From Colwellia ponticola (lineage in GTDB: Bacteria; Pseudomonadota; Gammaproteobacteria; Enterobacterales; Alteromonadaceae), in assembly GCF_005885605.1 (NCBI RefSeq), contig NZ_SZVP01000003.1, positions 124,001 to 188,000 of the forward strand: DNA of 64,000 nucleotides, written 5' to 3'. Positions 27,135-35,798 of the stretch are shown here, one piece after another; position 1 is the first letter of the stretch, and each line of letters opens with the position of its first letter. The position numbers and the translations under genes are program-made. Below the pieces are notes generated by a model that did not search any database, was not told the DNA's origin, and saw only the letters and a list, made by a program, of their open reading frames with translations.

Positions 27135-27692
27135 TTATTTTTTAAATTCCGTTTTTAAGTTTTGTAATAAATCCGCTAAGCGTTGTATTTTTATATTGCT
27201 CAGTTGGCGATAATCAAAATATGGGCAGACGATCAATTTATTGTGGTGGTCGATAGCAAATTCATCATCTAACCACTCTACATTTGCAACCAGTTCACCG
27301 CTATTGATTAGCGCTTTGGCATGACCTTTACCACAAATAATATGCACGACTTCTCTATCAGGTAAGAGTGTCGGCGCTGAAAACAATAAAGCGGTTTTGC
27401 TTTGCGCTTGTAACAAATATTTATCTCGATATTCTTGCCAGGTAGCTGCATAAGTCGCAAAGTCATAATGTTTTTTATCTAAACAATACAGTAACTTGGC
27501 ATAAACATTAAAGACTTTGCGCCAGCCATTGCCACACGCTTGGTTAATCATATTAATTTCACCGGTAACTAATGCTCTTACCTCAGCTAAAAGTTGGTAT
27601 TCGAGCATAGTCGGTTTATTGGCGATATACACGGCAAAAGTAAAATTGCTGTCTCCTAAGCCGAGTCCTGCCTTTGCGTTGCTAATTGCCAT
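27135..27692 (-). CDS. Unknown conserved-looking protein beside helicase IV
   Basis: A 185-aa protein that I do not recognise. It has no signal peptide or membrane segment and is likely cytoplasmic. Its middle is rich in aromatic residues (YAKLLYCLDKKHYDFATYA), and a later part reads VVHIICGKGHAKALI, then DDEFAIDHHNKLIVCPYFDYRQL. The ATG at 27692 overlaps the end of helD by 11 nt and has an AAAGGA site inside helD, so it is co-expressed with the helicase. This suggests a role in DNA maintenance, but no function can be assigned. Confidence 0.7.
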   Translation of the reverse strand: MAISNAKAGLGLGDSNFTFAVYIANKPTMLEYQLLAEVRALVTGEINMINQACGNGWRKVFNVYAKLLYCLDKKHYDFATYAATWQEYRDKYLLQAQSKTALLFSAPTLLPDREVVHIICGKGHAKALINSGELVANVEWLDDEFAIDHHNKLIVCPYFDYRQLSNIKIQRLADLLQNLKTEFKK

Positions 27693-29952
27693 CAATTACT
27701 ATCCTTTCAAGTTCGTTAAACTCGATACTATTTCCGGTACTATGTTCATCGACCAGTTCGTTAACGAACGGACTCGCTGCGTTCATATCGGCAATAATAT
27801 ACACTTTGTCTTTGGCTCTGGTGAGGGCAACATAAAACAGTCGGCGCTCTTCTGCATGGGCAAAGGTTTCTTTTGGTGCCAGTAATACTTCTGTTAGTGT
27901 CTCTAACGGTACTGGTGCAGTTTTTTCTGCTGGAAAGCCATAAGCACCTTTTTTTAACCCTATAACAATCACATAATCGGCTTCTTTACCTTTTGAAGCA
28001 TGAAAAGACTGACAAGAAATAGTTAATGCTGGGTATTGATTATTTAATGTTTTCAGCGCTGTGTTATCGGGTAATAAAAACCAAAAACGCGCCAGTAAAT
28101 AAACCGTAACGGGCTTAGTTTCCTCTTTAGCGACCTTGACTGAAATAGCGGTTAACACTTCATCAATAGCGCCATTGGCCATTTCAGCAACCATCATTTT
28201 TTTTGATGCTTGCAATGGGCCATGACTTCTATTAAGCAATGAAACAGCGGGTTCGTTGACCTGCTTTAGCGAGTGAATTGTTTTTTTAATTTGTGCTGGG
28301 TTTTTACTAATAAAATCGGTGGCAACTTGACCAATATGGTTGTTAAAGCGAAAGGTTACATCTAATACCGATTGCGTGGTTGCGCCAAAGTAGTCGGCAA
28401 AGTTTGTGGTTAAGTTAATATCTGCACCACTAAAACGATAAATAGCCTGCCAGTCGTCACCTACAGCAAATACCGAGCAGTCTTGGTTATTATCGCGTAA
28501 CGCCTTAACTAAACGCGCCCGTGGCGCTGATATATCTTGAAATTCATCCACCATAATATAACGCCACGGTGACTGAAATTGGCCTGTTTGCACATAAGTT
28601 AGTGCGTTATTAATCATGTCTTCAAAATCAATTTCATCGTGAGCGGTTAACTGATGTTGGTAAGCGATTAAAATGGGGTTAAGTAGTGCAAAAGATAATG
28701 CTAACACTTTTGAGTTTTGTGTTGCGTCTGTTGAGTTAGCAATAATTTGTGCTGTGATGCCGTTATTATTAACGGTGCTCGCTAAGCTATTGGCTGAGTT
28801 ACTCCCCGCACAAGCCGCTTTATAAAGTCCAACCAAGTTAGCAAGTTTTTTACCTAGAGCCTTGACTTGATTACTTTTAAAATCAAATTCGCTTTGCTCA
28901 AGCGTATCGCCGTTATAAATCGGGTTACTTTGATGAGCAAGCGAAAAATACTCAACAATAAGCGCACGATAAGTGGCTTGTTCAGTAATGAGCTTTTCAA
29001 AATAAGTGACAATCCATTGTATCTTTGCTTGCTCATTCTGAGCAAATATCGATAACTTGGGTTGTTTACCTTCCACTTGGGCAATAATATTGAGCCCTAA
29101 GCTGTGAAAAGTGCTCGCCTTAACCTTAGGAGTAGACAGCTTGTTTTTTATGCGCTCATCCATTTCTTCGGCGGCTTGTCGCCCATACGCTAGCAGTAAT
29201 ATTTCATGACTTTGCGCCTGTGAGCTATTAAGTAAATAACCTGCTCGCCCGACCATCACACTGGTTTTACCGGTGCCCGCGCCAGCAAGTAACAAGTTAT
29301 TATCATTATCGATAATACAAGCTCTGCGTTGATTCAGCGTTAACGGGTTAGATTCCACCTGATCAAAAAATGTTTTATAGGTTTGTAATTGCTGATTAAT
29401 ATAGCGCTCTCGACACTCTGCTATGCCCTGCTCACTCCATTGCTGATAAGTCGACAAAAGCTGCAGCTTTTCAGTAAGACTTAGTCCGAGTTCGCTTAAC
29501 TGGCTTAGCCGATTCAGCCGACTTAGCTTTTTTGCATTAAGCCAAGAAAACCAGCGTTTACATTCAGGCTTTACCGCTCGCTGAATTTGTTCAATAGTTG
29601 ATTGTCGTAAATAACGATGAGTCGTTATTTTGTTTATAGTCGTTAATAGCTTATTAACGCGTTCAATATTAGCTTCGACCCAAAAACGCTCGCAATCACC
29701 TTGTTGTTGACGTGGCGTGTTATAGGCGAGCATAGAAAAGCAGTACTCGTTATCCGCGGTTTTAAAAGCAATAATTTGCCCTAAAAAACCCAGAGAAAAA
29801 CGTGGTGGCTCAATAAGAGCTGTCCATTGAATAATATTCAAACGTTGGTCTGAACCTCTGTCTAAATCAATACTGATACCTACGTTATTCACCTTGATAA
29901 CAGTAGCAGCACCAAAGAGTCTACCAAAAAAACTTGACGCAATAGCTTTCAT
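27682..29952 (-). CDS. helD: DNA helicase IV, UvrD-like superfamily 1
   Basis: A 756-aa ATP-dependent 3'-5' DNA helicase. An N-terminal region specific to helicase IV (1-200) precedes the Walker A loop GAGTGKT (224-230). Motif II DEFQDIS, motif III GDDWQAIYRFSGAD and C-terminal motifs SFHASKGKEADYVIV and EERRLFYVALTRAKDKVY follow. It is somewhat longer than the E. coli enzyme (about 680 aa) because of insertions after the first helicase motifs. Roles in recombination and repair are known for the family. A small unknown gene overlaps its 3' end. Confidence 0.93.
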   Translation of the reverse strand: MKAIASSFFGRLFGAATVIKVNNVGISIDLDRGSDQRLNIIQWTALIEPPRFSLGFLGQIIAFKTADNEYCFSMLAYNTPRQQQGDCERFWVEANIERVNKLLTTINKITTHRYLRQSTIEQIQRAVKPECKRWFSWLNAKKLSRLNRLSQLSELGLSLTEKLQLLSTYQQWSEQGIAECRERYINQQLQTYKTFFDQVESNPLTLNQRRACIIDNDNNLLLAGAGTGKTSVMVGRAGYLLNSSQAQSHEILLLAYGRQAAEEMDERIKNKLSTPKVKASTFHSLGLNIIAQVEGKQPKLSIFAQNEQAKIQWIVTYFEKLITEQATYRALIVEYFSLAHQSNPIYNGDTLEQSEFDFKSNQVKALGKKLANLVGLYKAACAGSNSANSLASTVNNNGITAQIIANSTDATQNSKVLALSFALLNPILIAYQHQLTAHDEIDFEDMINNALTYVQTGQFQSPWRYIMVDEFQDISAPRARLVKALRDNNQDCSVFAVGDDWQAIYRFSGADINLTTNFADYFGATTQSVLDVTFRFNNHIGQVATDFISKNPAQIKKTIHSLKQVNEPAVSLLNRSHGPLQASKKMMVAEMANGAIDEVLTAISVKVAKEETKPVTVYLLARFWFLLPDNTALKTLNNQYPALTISCQSFHASKGKEADYVIVIGLKKGAYGFPAEKTAPVPLETLTEVLLAPKETFAHAEERRLFYVALTRAKDKVYIIADMNAASPFVNELVDEHSTGNSIEFNELERIVIDGN

Positions 29953-30195
29953 TTACAATACAAATCCGAGCATACCAAAGAAAAAATAAGGAAGAGATAA
30001 TCAGTAGGGCTATTCTAGCATTAGCGCAATGCTTAGGTCACAATGAATCGTGTAATAAAACAATAAAGCGTTGATAGTACTAAGGTAGTAATTAAAAGCT
30101 AAGGTATTGGTTTTACTATAACGATAGCAACAAACAGCTAGCCACTTGCTAAAACACCTTAGCAGTGCCAATCAACACCACTGATAGAGTAAAAT

Positions 30196-30573
30196 ATGAC
30201 AAAAAGTAACGAGAGTAACATCAATAAAAATTCAGGTGAGCAGATTCGTCGTCAAGTAATGGGTGATGAATTTGTTGATCGCGCGCTTGATAATGCTGAT
30301 GATTTTACTCAACCTATGCAAGATTACATTAACGTGCATGGTTGGGGATCTACTTGGCAACGCTCTGGTTTAGATCTTAAAACACGTAGCTTAGTGACCA
30401 TTGCCATGCTTGCTGCACTTAAAGCACCACAAGAGCTTAAAGGTCATATTCGTGGTGCATTAAATAATGGTGCAACGAAAGAAGAGATACGCGAAGTATT
30501 ACTGCACAGCGCGGTATATTGTGGTGCACCTGCTGCCCAAGAAGCATTTCGTGCCGCTAAAGAAGTGTTATAA
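30196..30573 (+). CDS. Carboxymuconolactone decarboxylase family protein
   Basis: A 125-aa all-helical protein of the AhpD/CMD superfamily. Visible features are HGWGSTWQRSGLDLKTRSLV in the middle and the C-terminal signature HSAVYCGAPAAQEAF. It most resembles 4-carboxymuconolactone decarboxylase (PcaC), but no other beta-ketoadipate gene is nearby and only one Cys of the AhpD redox pair is seen. A decarboxylase or an uncharacterised relative are both possible. A solitary GTAG-footed palindrome follows the stop codon. Confidence 0.8.
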   Translation: MTKSNESNINKNSGEQIRRQVMGDEFVDRALDNADDFTQPMQDYINVHGWGSTWQRSGLDLKTRSLVTIAMLAALKAPQELKGHIRGALNNGATKEEIREVLLHSAVYCGAPAAQEAFRAAKEVL

Positions 30574-30589
30574 CGGCTCTTTTAAACGC

Positions 30590-30621
30590 TGTCGGGCCTC
30601 ACTGCGCTCGTGCCGACCTAC
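30590..30621 (-). repeat. Solitary REP-like palindrome of another type
   Basis: Read on the minus strand it begins GTAGGTCGGCACGAGC and ends AGGCCCGACA. It has the same GTAG foot and outer stem as the main family but a different, larger interior. It lies 17 nt after the stop of the decarboxylase-family gene. Confidence 0.55.
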
Positions 30622-30732
30622 CGATGACGATGTGTCAGCTCAGGTTAATTGATTCAGGTCAGGTAATTGAGCCCAGGTCGGTTTGTCATGTGACTTGCTA
30701 AGTCTGAGCTTATAGCCGCGATAAACTCGCCG

Positions 30733-32037
30733 CTATAAATTTTTATTAAACTGAGCGATAACCTCGACTACTTTTCTAGCGCCAACTTGTATCTCATTCA
30801 TCGCCTCACCTGCCTCATTAGAAAGTTGTAACGCTTTTTCTACTTCTTTCATGCTTTCTTCAATCAGTAAAACCGCATCGCTCGTTAATTTTTTATTATC
30901 TGATACCACGTTAATAATTTCTTCTGTCGTTTTACTTGTTCTTGATGCTAGCTGTCTAACCTCATCTGCAACCACAGCAAAACCTCGGCCTTGTTCACCT
31001 GCTCGGGCAGCCTCTATCGCGGCATTGAGTGCTAACAAATTAGTTTGATCGGCAATGCCGCCAATACTTTCAACCAGTTGCGCTACTTTTTGTGATTGAG
31101 TAGATAGTTCAAAAATACCTTTACTTACCTCTTCCATTTTTTTTGAAAGTTTCGCCATTGTAGTTATTGTTGACCCAATAACCTCTATCGCATTGAGTGT
31201 GCCCTTATCTGTTTCTTTAGAGACATTGAGGGCAATATCAGACGTTTTCGCCATAGCTAACTCTTTATTTACCTGGTCTGTAATAATAGTGGCAAATTTA
31301 GCCACTTTATAGAGTTGACCTGTGTCATCATGAATAGGGTTATAAGAAGCTTCAAGCCAAACTATATTACCGTAACTATCAACCCGTTTGAATCGGTCAG
31401 AGACAAACTCACCTGCCTTAAGTTTATTCCAAAACAGTTGATACTCTTGAGAGGCCACTTCAGCAGACTCACAAAAAATACTATGATGTTTGCCAATGAT
31501 TTGACTAAGAGAGTAGTTCATCCCTTTTAAAAAGTTTTCATTAGCCGTTAATATTATGCCGTCTAAACTAAACTCAATAATCGCCGATGAGCGCGTTAGC
31601 GCAGCTATCATCTCTTTATGCTTTCGAGATTGTGAAATAGTATTAGTTAACTCAGTAGAATAAACTGCAAGCGTTAAGGGATTTTGCTTGGGTTGAATAA
31701 TAGTACGAAACCAAACCTCTTTATTATTCTGACCTTGAATTTGCATTGCCCCATGCCAGTGTCGTCCTTTCGCTATGGCGGTAAGCATTTTCTGACAAAG
31801 ATCATTTTTTAATGTTTTATGCATAATAAAATCTTGAATATTTTTATCAAGTATTTCACTTTCAAGGTAGCCGCATGCTTTTAAAAACAATGGGTTTACG
31901 TCAATAAACGTTCCTTTTAGATCTAATGAGAAATAAGCCATTTCTTCTTTAAGATCTTTTTGAACATCATGAAATATTGCCAATTCGTTCTCTAATTCAG
32001 CAATTCTAGCTAAATACTTACCTTTACCAAACAGCAT
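30733..32037 (-). CDS. Soluble PAS-PAS methyl-accepting chemotaxis protein
   Basis: A 434-aa receptor with no membrane helix, so cytoplasmic. Two PAS domains (about 30-135 and 145-255) precede an MCP signalling domain whose hairpin tip is visible as [20 protein letters not shown] and [13 protein letters not shown]. The architecture matches BdlA, the biofilm-dispersal regulator, and energy taxis receptors that bind heme or FAD. The start is set at the ATG at 32037, which has an AGGAAG site; the frame extends to a TTG at 32055. It stands alone, with no che genes nearby. Confidence 0.88.
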   Translation of the reverse strand: MLFGKGKYLARIAELENELAIFHDVQKDLKEEMAYFSLDLKGTFIDVNPLFLKACGYLESEILDKNIQDFIMHKTLKNDLCQKMLTAIAKGRHWHGAMQIQGQNNKEVWFRTIIQPKQNPLTLAVYSTELTNTISQSRKHKEMIAALTRSSAIIEFSLDGIILTANENFLKGMNYSLSQIIGKHHSIFCESAEVASQEYQLFWNKLKAGEFVSDRFKRVDSYGNIVWLEASYNPIHDDTGQLYKVAKFATIITDQVNKELAMAKTSDIALNVSKETDKGTLNAIEVIGSTITTMAKLSKKMEEVSKGIFELSTQSQKVAQLVESIGGIADQTNLLALNAAIEAARAGEQGRGFAVVADEVRQLASRTSKTTEEIINVVSDNKKLTSDAVLLIEESMKEVEKALQLSNEAGEAMNEIQVGARKVVEVIAQFNKNL

Positions 32038-32155
32038 ACTATTCTTCCTACACAATAAGTTCTTATTATAACTAACATTTTACAAAAATTTATATTTCTA
32101 AGTGTGAGTAAGCAATAAAGTTACTAGGCTTACAAACTTTCATTTTCTTGTGGTG

Positions 32156-32239
32156 TTAGCATAATAAGATCATAGCTTGCTTTAACGCTATACGAAATAA
32201 CGTATGTTCATCAGCAATAACTACTTTCGCTTAATTCAT
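32156..32239 (-). pseudogene. Relic of a NarL/LuxR-type response regulator N-terminus
   Basis: Read on the minus strand: ATG, AAT, a TAA stop, then AKVVIADEHTLFRIALKQAM and a final stop a few codons on. The stretch closely resembles the first beta-strand and helix of receiver domains (pattern V-L-I-A-D-D-H-x-L-F-R). The premature stop at codon 3 and loss of everything after about codon 25 mark it as dead. The rest of the 535-nt gap between the chemoreceptor gene and sbcB holds only a 33-codon plus-strand frame (32250-32351) with no recognisable features. Confidence 0.5.
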
Positions 32240-32590
32240 TATAAACCCCATGAGTATAACAATAACACAGACTTTTTTTATTGTTATACATTCTAATGAC
32301 ATTGAGGCTATTTATTTAGTGGGTGAAGTAGTCAATAAAGCAAAAGAATAGGTTTAATAAAATAACTGGAACATCGTTCTGCTCAGCTCAATGAAAACAA
32401 CGAGAATTGCTGACTCGATCAAACATCTATAAAGGTTTATCATATAAGTTATTGTAAAAGTTTTTAATACTGTATTTGTCAGACAAATACACTCTGTACA
32501 TCCACGATGTAACAAAGTGAGTTAAACTCTAATAAATAACATCTTCATTCTTTAACAAATATGAATAACGCTATAGGCCAATAAAAACAA

Positions 32591-34063
32591 ATGAATGATA
32601 GCTATAACACAACACCTCAAAACATTAACAACCAAGCCACTATTCTCTGGCACGATTATGAAACTTGGGGGATTTCACCTAAGTTTGATAAGCCTTCACA
32701 ATTTGCCGGTATTCGAACCGATCTCGATTTAAACATTATTGGCGAGCCTGAAATGTTTTATTGCCAGCCGCCGGTAGATTATTTACCCCACCCTGAGGCG
32801 TGTTTGGTCACCGGTATTACCCCACAAAAAGCGCAACGTGAGGGGTTGTCTGAAGCTGAGTTTGCCGCGCGTATTCATACTTTATTTACGCAACCCAATA
32901 CCTGTGTTGCCGGCTATAACAGCATTCGTTTTGATGATGAAGTGACTCGTTACCTGCTTTATCGCAACTTTTACGACCCTTATGCGCGAGAATGGCAAAA
33001 TGGTAATAGTCGTTGGGATATTATTGATATGGTGCGTGCTTGTTATGCGTTGCGCCCTGAAGGTATTGAGTGGCCAACGGTTGAGCGTGATGGTGAAGAA
33101 GTAGTTAGTTTTCGCTTAGAGTTACTCACCAAAGCCAATGGTATTGCTCATGAAGCCGCACATGATGCCATGAGTGATGTTTATGCCACTATTGCTATGG
33201 CTAAGTTAATTAAAGAAAAACAGCCGAAGCTATATGAGTTTATTTTTAATTTAAAAAGTAAGTTTGAAGTTAAGGCGTTAATTAATACCGCCGAGATGAC
33301 GCCTATCGTACACACCTCGAGTAAGGTGTCATCTGCACACGGTTGTACTAGTTGGTTTGCGCCAATTAGTTATCATCCAGTCAATAAAAATGCGGTGATT
33401 TGTGTTGATTTAGCCCGTGATATTTCGCCTTTATTAACGCTAACCAGTGAAGAAATTAAAACGCGTTTATATACCCGTTACGATGATTTAGCGCCTGATG
33501 AATTGCCTATTCCAGTGAAACTTATTCATGTTAATAAATGTCCGGTTATTGCGCCAGCAAAAACATTATTACCTGAAAACGCTGAGCGCTTAGCGATACC
33601 AAGAGAAGAGTGTTTGGCTAATTTAGCGTTATTAAAACAACATGCCGAGCTTAGAGATAAGCTCAGTGATGTGTTTGCAACATCAGATTTTGATAACGAT
33701 GAGGTTGATGCCGAGCAAGCGTTATACGGCGGCAACTTTTTTAGCCATAGCGATAAAGCGCAAATGGAAATTTTACACGGTTTATCACCAGAGCAATTGG
33801 CAAGTCACCCGTTTCAATTTCAAGATGAGCGGTTACCGGTATTATTGTTTCGTTATCGCGCTAGAAACTACCCACACACCTTATCAACACAAGAGCAGCA
33901 AAAATGGCAGCAACATTGTCAGAGCAAACTGCAATATGGCGGTAAAGGTATTTTATCACTCGATGAATTTATGATAACGATTGAAAACTTGGTTCATGAA
34001 CATGAAACCGATAAAGCCAAAATGTCAGTATTAAAAGCCTTATATGAATTTTTACAAGGCTAG
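32591..34063 (+). CDS. sbcB: Exodeoxyribonuclease I
   Basis: A 490-aa 3'-5' single-strand DNA exonuclease. The DEDDh motif I is WHDYETWG with D22 and E24, followed by GYNSIRFDDEVTRYLLYRNF, WDIIDMVRACYALRP and AAHDAMSDVYATIAMAK for the later acidic and His residues. An SH3-like and C-terminal helical region completes the E. coli fold. It processes 3' ends in recombination and mismatch repair. It is monocistronic, and its 3' end faces dctD across a tandem REP array. Confidence 0.95.
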   Translation: MNDSYNTTPQNINNQATILWHDYETWGISPKFDKPSQFAGIRTDLDLNIIGEPEMFYCQPPVDYLPHPEACLVTGITPQKAQREGLSEAEFAARIHTLFTQPNTCVAGYNSIRFDDEVTRYLLYRNFYDPYAREWQNGNSRWDIIDMVRACYALRPEGIEWPTVERDGEEVVSFRLELLTKANGIAHEAAHDAMSDVYATIAMAKLIKEKQPKLYEFIFNLKSKFEVKALINTAEMTPIVHTSSKVSSAHGCTSWFAPISYHPVNKNAVICVDLARDISPLLTLTSEEIKTRLYTRYDDLAPDELPIPVKLIHVNKCPVIAPAKTLLPENAERLAIPREECLANLALLKQHAELRDKLSDVFATSDFDNDEVDAEQALYGGNFFSHSDKAQMEILHGLSPEQLASHPFQFQDERLPVLLFRYRARNYPHTLSTQEQQKWQQHCQSKLQYGGKGILSLDEFMITIENLVHEHETDKAKMSVLKALYEFLQG

Positions 34064-34100
34064 TGATACATTGCTAATTAACAAAGCCTTTTAAAATAAT

Positions 34101-34380
34101 ATTACCGTGATGGCCTAAAGACCAACCTACACAAACAGTGTAGGCGGTTTTGGTATTTGTAGGTCGGGCTTTAGCCCGTCAAAAAATATTGAAAATCATT
34201 CGAGAATGATTAAAAAATTAATATTACCGTGATGGCCTAAAGACCAACCTACACAAACAGTGTAGGCGGTTTTGGTATTTGTAGGTCGGGCTTTAGCCCG
34301 TCAAAAAATATTGAAAATCATTCGGGAATGATTAAAAAATTAATATTACCGTGATGGCCTGAAGGCCAACCTACAAAAAA
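34101..34380. repeat. REP-like array D, 122-bp tandem unit
   Basis: Between the convergent sbcB and dctD genes a 122-bp unit starts at 34101, repeats at 34223 and begins a third time at 34345. Each unit has a minus-orientation palindrome (GGCC type with outer T-A pair, partly decayed to AGACC in the first two copies), a head spacer, and a plus-orientation GGGC/GCCC palindrome. The first two units are almost identical, so the duplication is recent. Confidence 0.92.
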
Positions 34381-34436
34381 ACCATGTGTGTTATCTAAGC
34401 ATATCAGTCGTCATCCCCGTATTGGCCTAGTCGGGG

Positions 34437-35798
34437 TTATTGATAGCTTTTACGCTCTAGCTGGTATTTTTTCATTTTATCATACAGCGTTTTTCTCGCT
34501 AAGCTAAGCTCTTCCATGGTGTCTTTAATACAGCCTTCGTTATTGGCCAGCGCTTCTTCAATCAGAAACTTTTCAAAGAACTCAACACGTTTAGTGAGTC
34601 CCATGCAGGTTTGCATAACGTTCTCGTTGGCATTTTTTTTCAGGTTAAAAGCCGCAGCTTCACCCAATAAAATATAACGCTCGGCTAAGTTGCGTAATTC
34701 TCTAACATTACCTGGCCAATCATGACTTAATAGCTGTGCTTTGTGCTCTGGTGAAAGTGGAATTAATTCTTTTTTATAACGCGCAGAAGCGATACGAGCA
34801 AAATGTAAAAACAGTAAAGGAACATCTTCAATACGCTTTCTTAAGGGCGGAATATCTACTTTCACTAAATTTAAACGATAATACAAATCTTCACGAAACA
34901 AGCCTTGTTCACACAGCTCTAACAAATCAACTTTAGTCGCGGCAATCACTCTAACATCCAGTGCTATGCCTTCATTCGCCCCTAAACGTACTACTTTTCG
35001 CTCTTCTAGTACCCTTAATAATTTAATTTGTAATGCCATTGGCGTACTCTCTATTTCATCAAGAAATAAAGTGCCGCCGTTAGCATATTCAAATTTACCA
35101 ATACGTTTTTTATCTGCCCCGGTATAAGCGCCTTGTTCAGCACCAAAGAGTTCACTTTCAATAATGTTTTCAGGAATAGCACCACAGTTAAGCGCAACAA
35201 AGTTACTTTCACGACGCACACTATGATCGTGTAAATAACGCGCGACGAGTTCTTTACCGGTACCCGTTTCACCATCAATCATGATATCTGCAGGTGCATC
35301 CATCACTTGATTTAATATTCTACGCATTTGAACAATACTTGCTGAGTTACCCAATATTCTAGGTCCAGGCAAACCATGTGTTTCAATCTCTTTTTTTAAT
35401 GCTCTATTTTCAAGCACTAGGCCGCGCTTATCGAGTGCTCTTTTTACCGTGTCGACCAAATCATCATTATTAAAGGGCTTTTCAATAAAGTCATAAGCAC
35501 CATTGCGTATCGACTTTACCGCCATAGAAATATCACCAAAGCCGGTCAGTAATATAGTAGGGATATCAGCATCAATGGTTTTAATTTTTTTCATCAACTG
35601 ATGCCCATCTACTTTAGGCATATTAATGTCACTAATCACCACGCCCGGCCAAGTAGTTGATAATTGGTTAAGTAGCTTATCAGCTTGTGAAAAGGTATGT
35701 ACTTCAAAGCCTTGTAGTTCAAAGGTTTGCTCAATAGCGCTACGTATATGCTCTTCATCATCAATAACAAAAACAACGCCCAATTGTTTAATTTCCAT
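34437..35798 (-). CDS. dctD: Sigma-54 response regulator DctD
   Basis: A 453-aa NtrC-family activator. The receiver domain has phosphoacceptor D57 (ISDINMPKVDG); the AAA+ domain has Walker A GETGTGKE (176-183) and GTLFLDEIE (242-250). The sigma-54 contact loop reads GAYTGA (223-228) instead of the usual GAFTGA. A Fis-type HTH closes the protein (IKDTMEELSLARKTLYDKMK). It overlaps dctB by 11 nt. Likely targets are the porin and the DASS symporter encoded upstream, replacing the DctA or TRAP genes used elsewhere. Confidence 0.92.
   Translation of the reverse strand: MEIKQLGVVFVIDDEEHIRSAIEQTFELQGFEVHTFSQADKLLNQLSTTWPGVVISDINMPKVDGHQLMKKIKTIDADIPTILLTGFGDISMAVKSIRNGAYDFIEKPFNNDDLVDTVKRALDKRGLVLENRALKKEIETHGLPGPRILGNSASIVQMRRILNQVMDAPADIMIDGETGTGKELVARYLHDHSVRRESNFVALNCGAIPENIIESELFGAEQGAYTGADKKRIGKFEYANGGTLFLDEIESTPMALQIKLLRVLEERKVVRLGANEGIALDVRVIAATKVDLLELCEQGLFREDLYYRLNLVKVDIPPLRKRIEDVPLLFLHFARIASARYKKELIPLSPEHKAQLLSHDWPGNVRELRNLAERYILLGEAAAFNLKKNANENVMQTCMGLTKRVEFFEKFLIEEALANNEGCIKDTMEELSLARKTLYDKMKKYQLERKSYQ

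Noticed and set aside
32250-32351. 33-codon plus-strand frame in the gap before sbcB
   Set aside because: No ribosome site and no recognisable protein features; it may be chance in AT-rich sequence.
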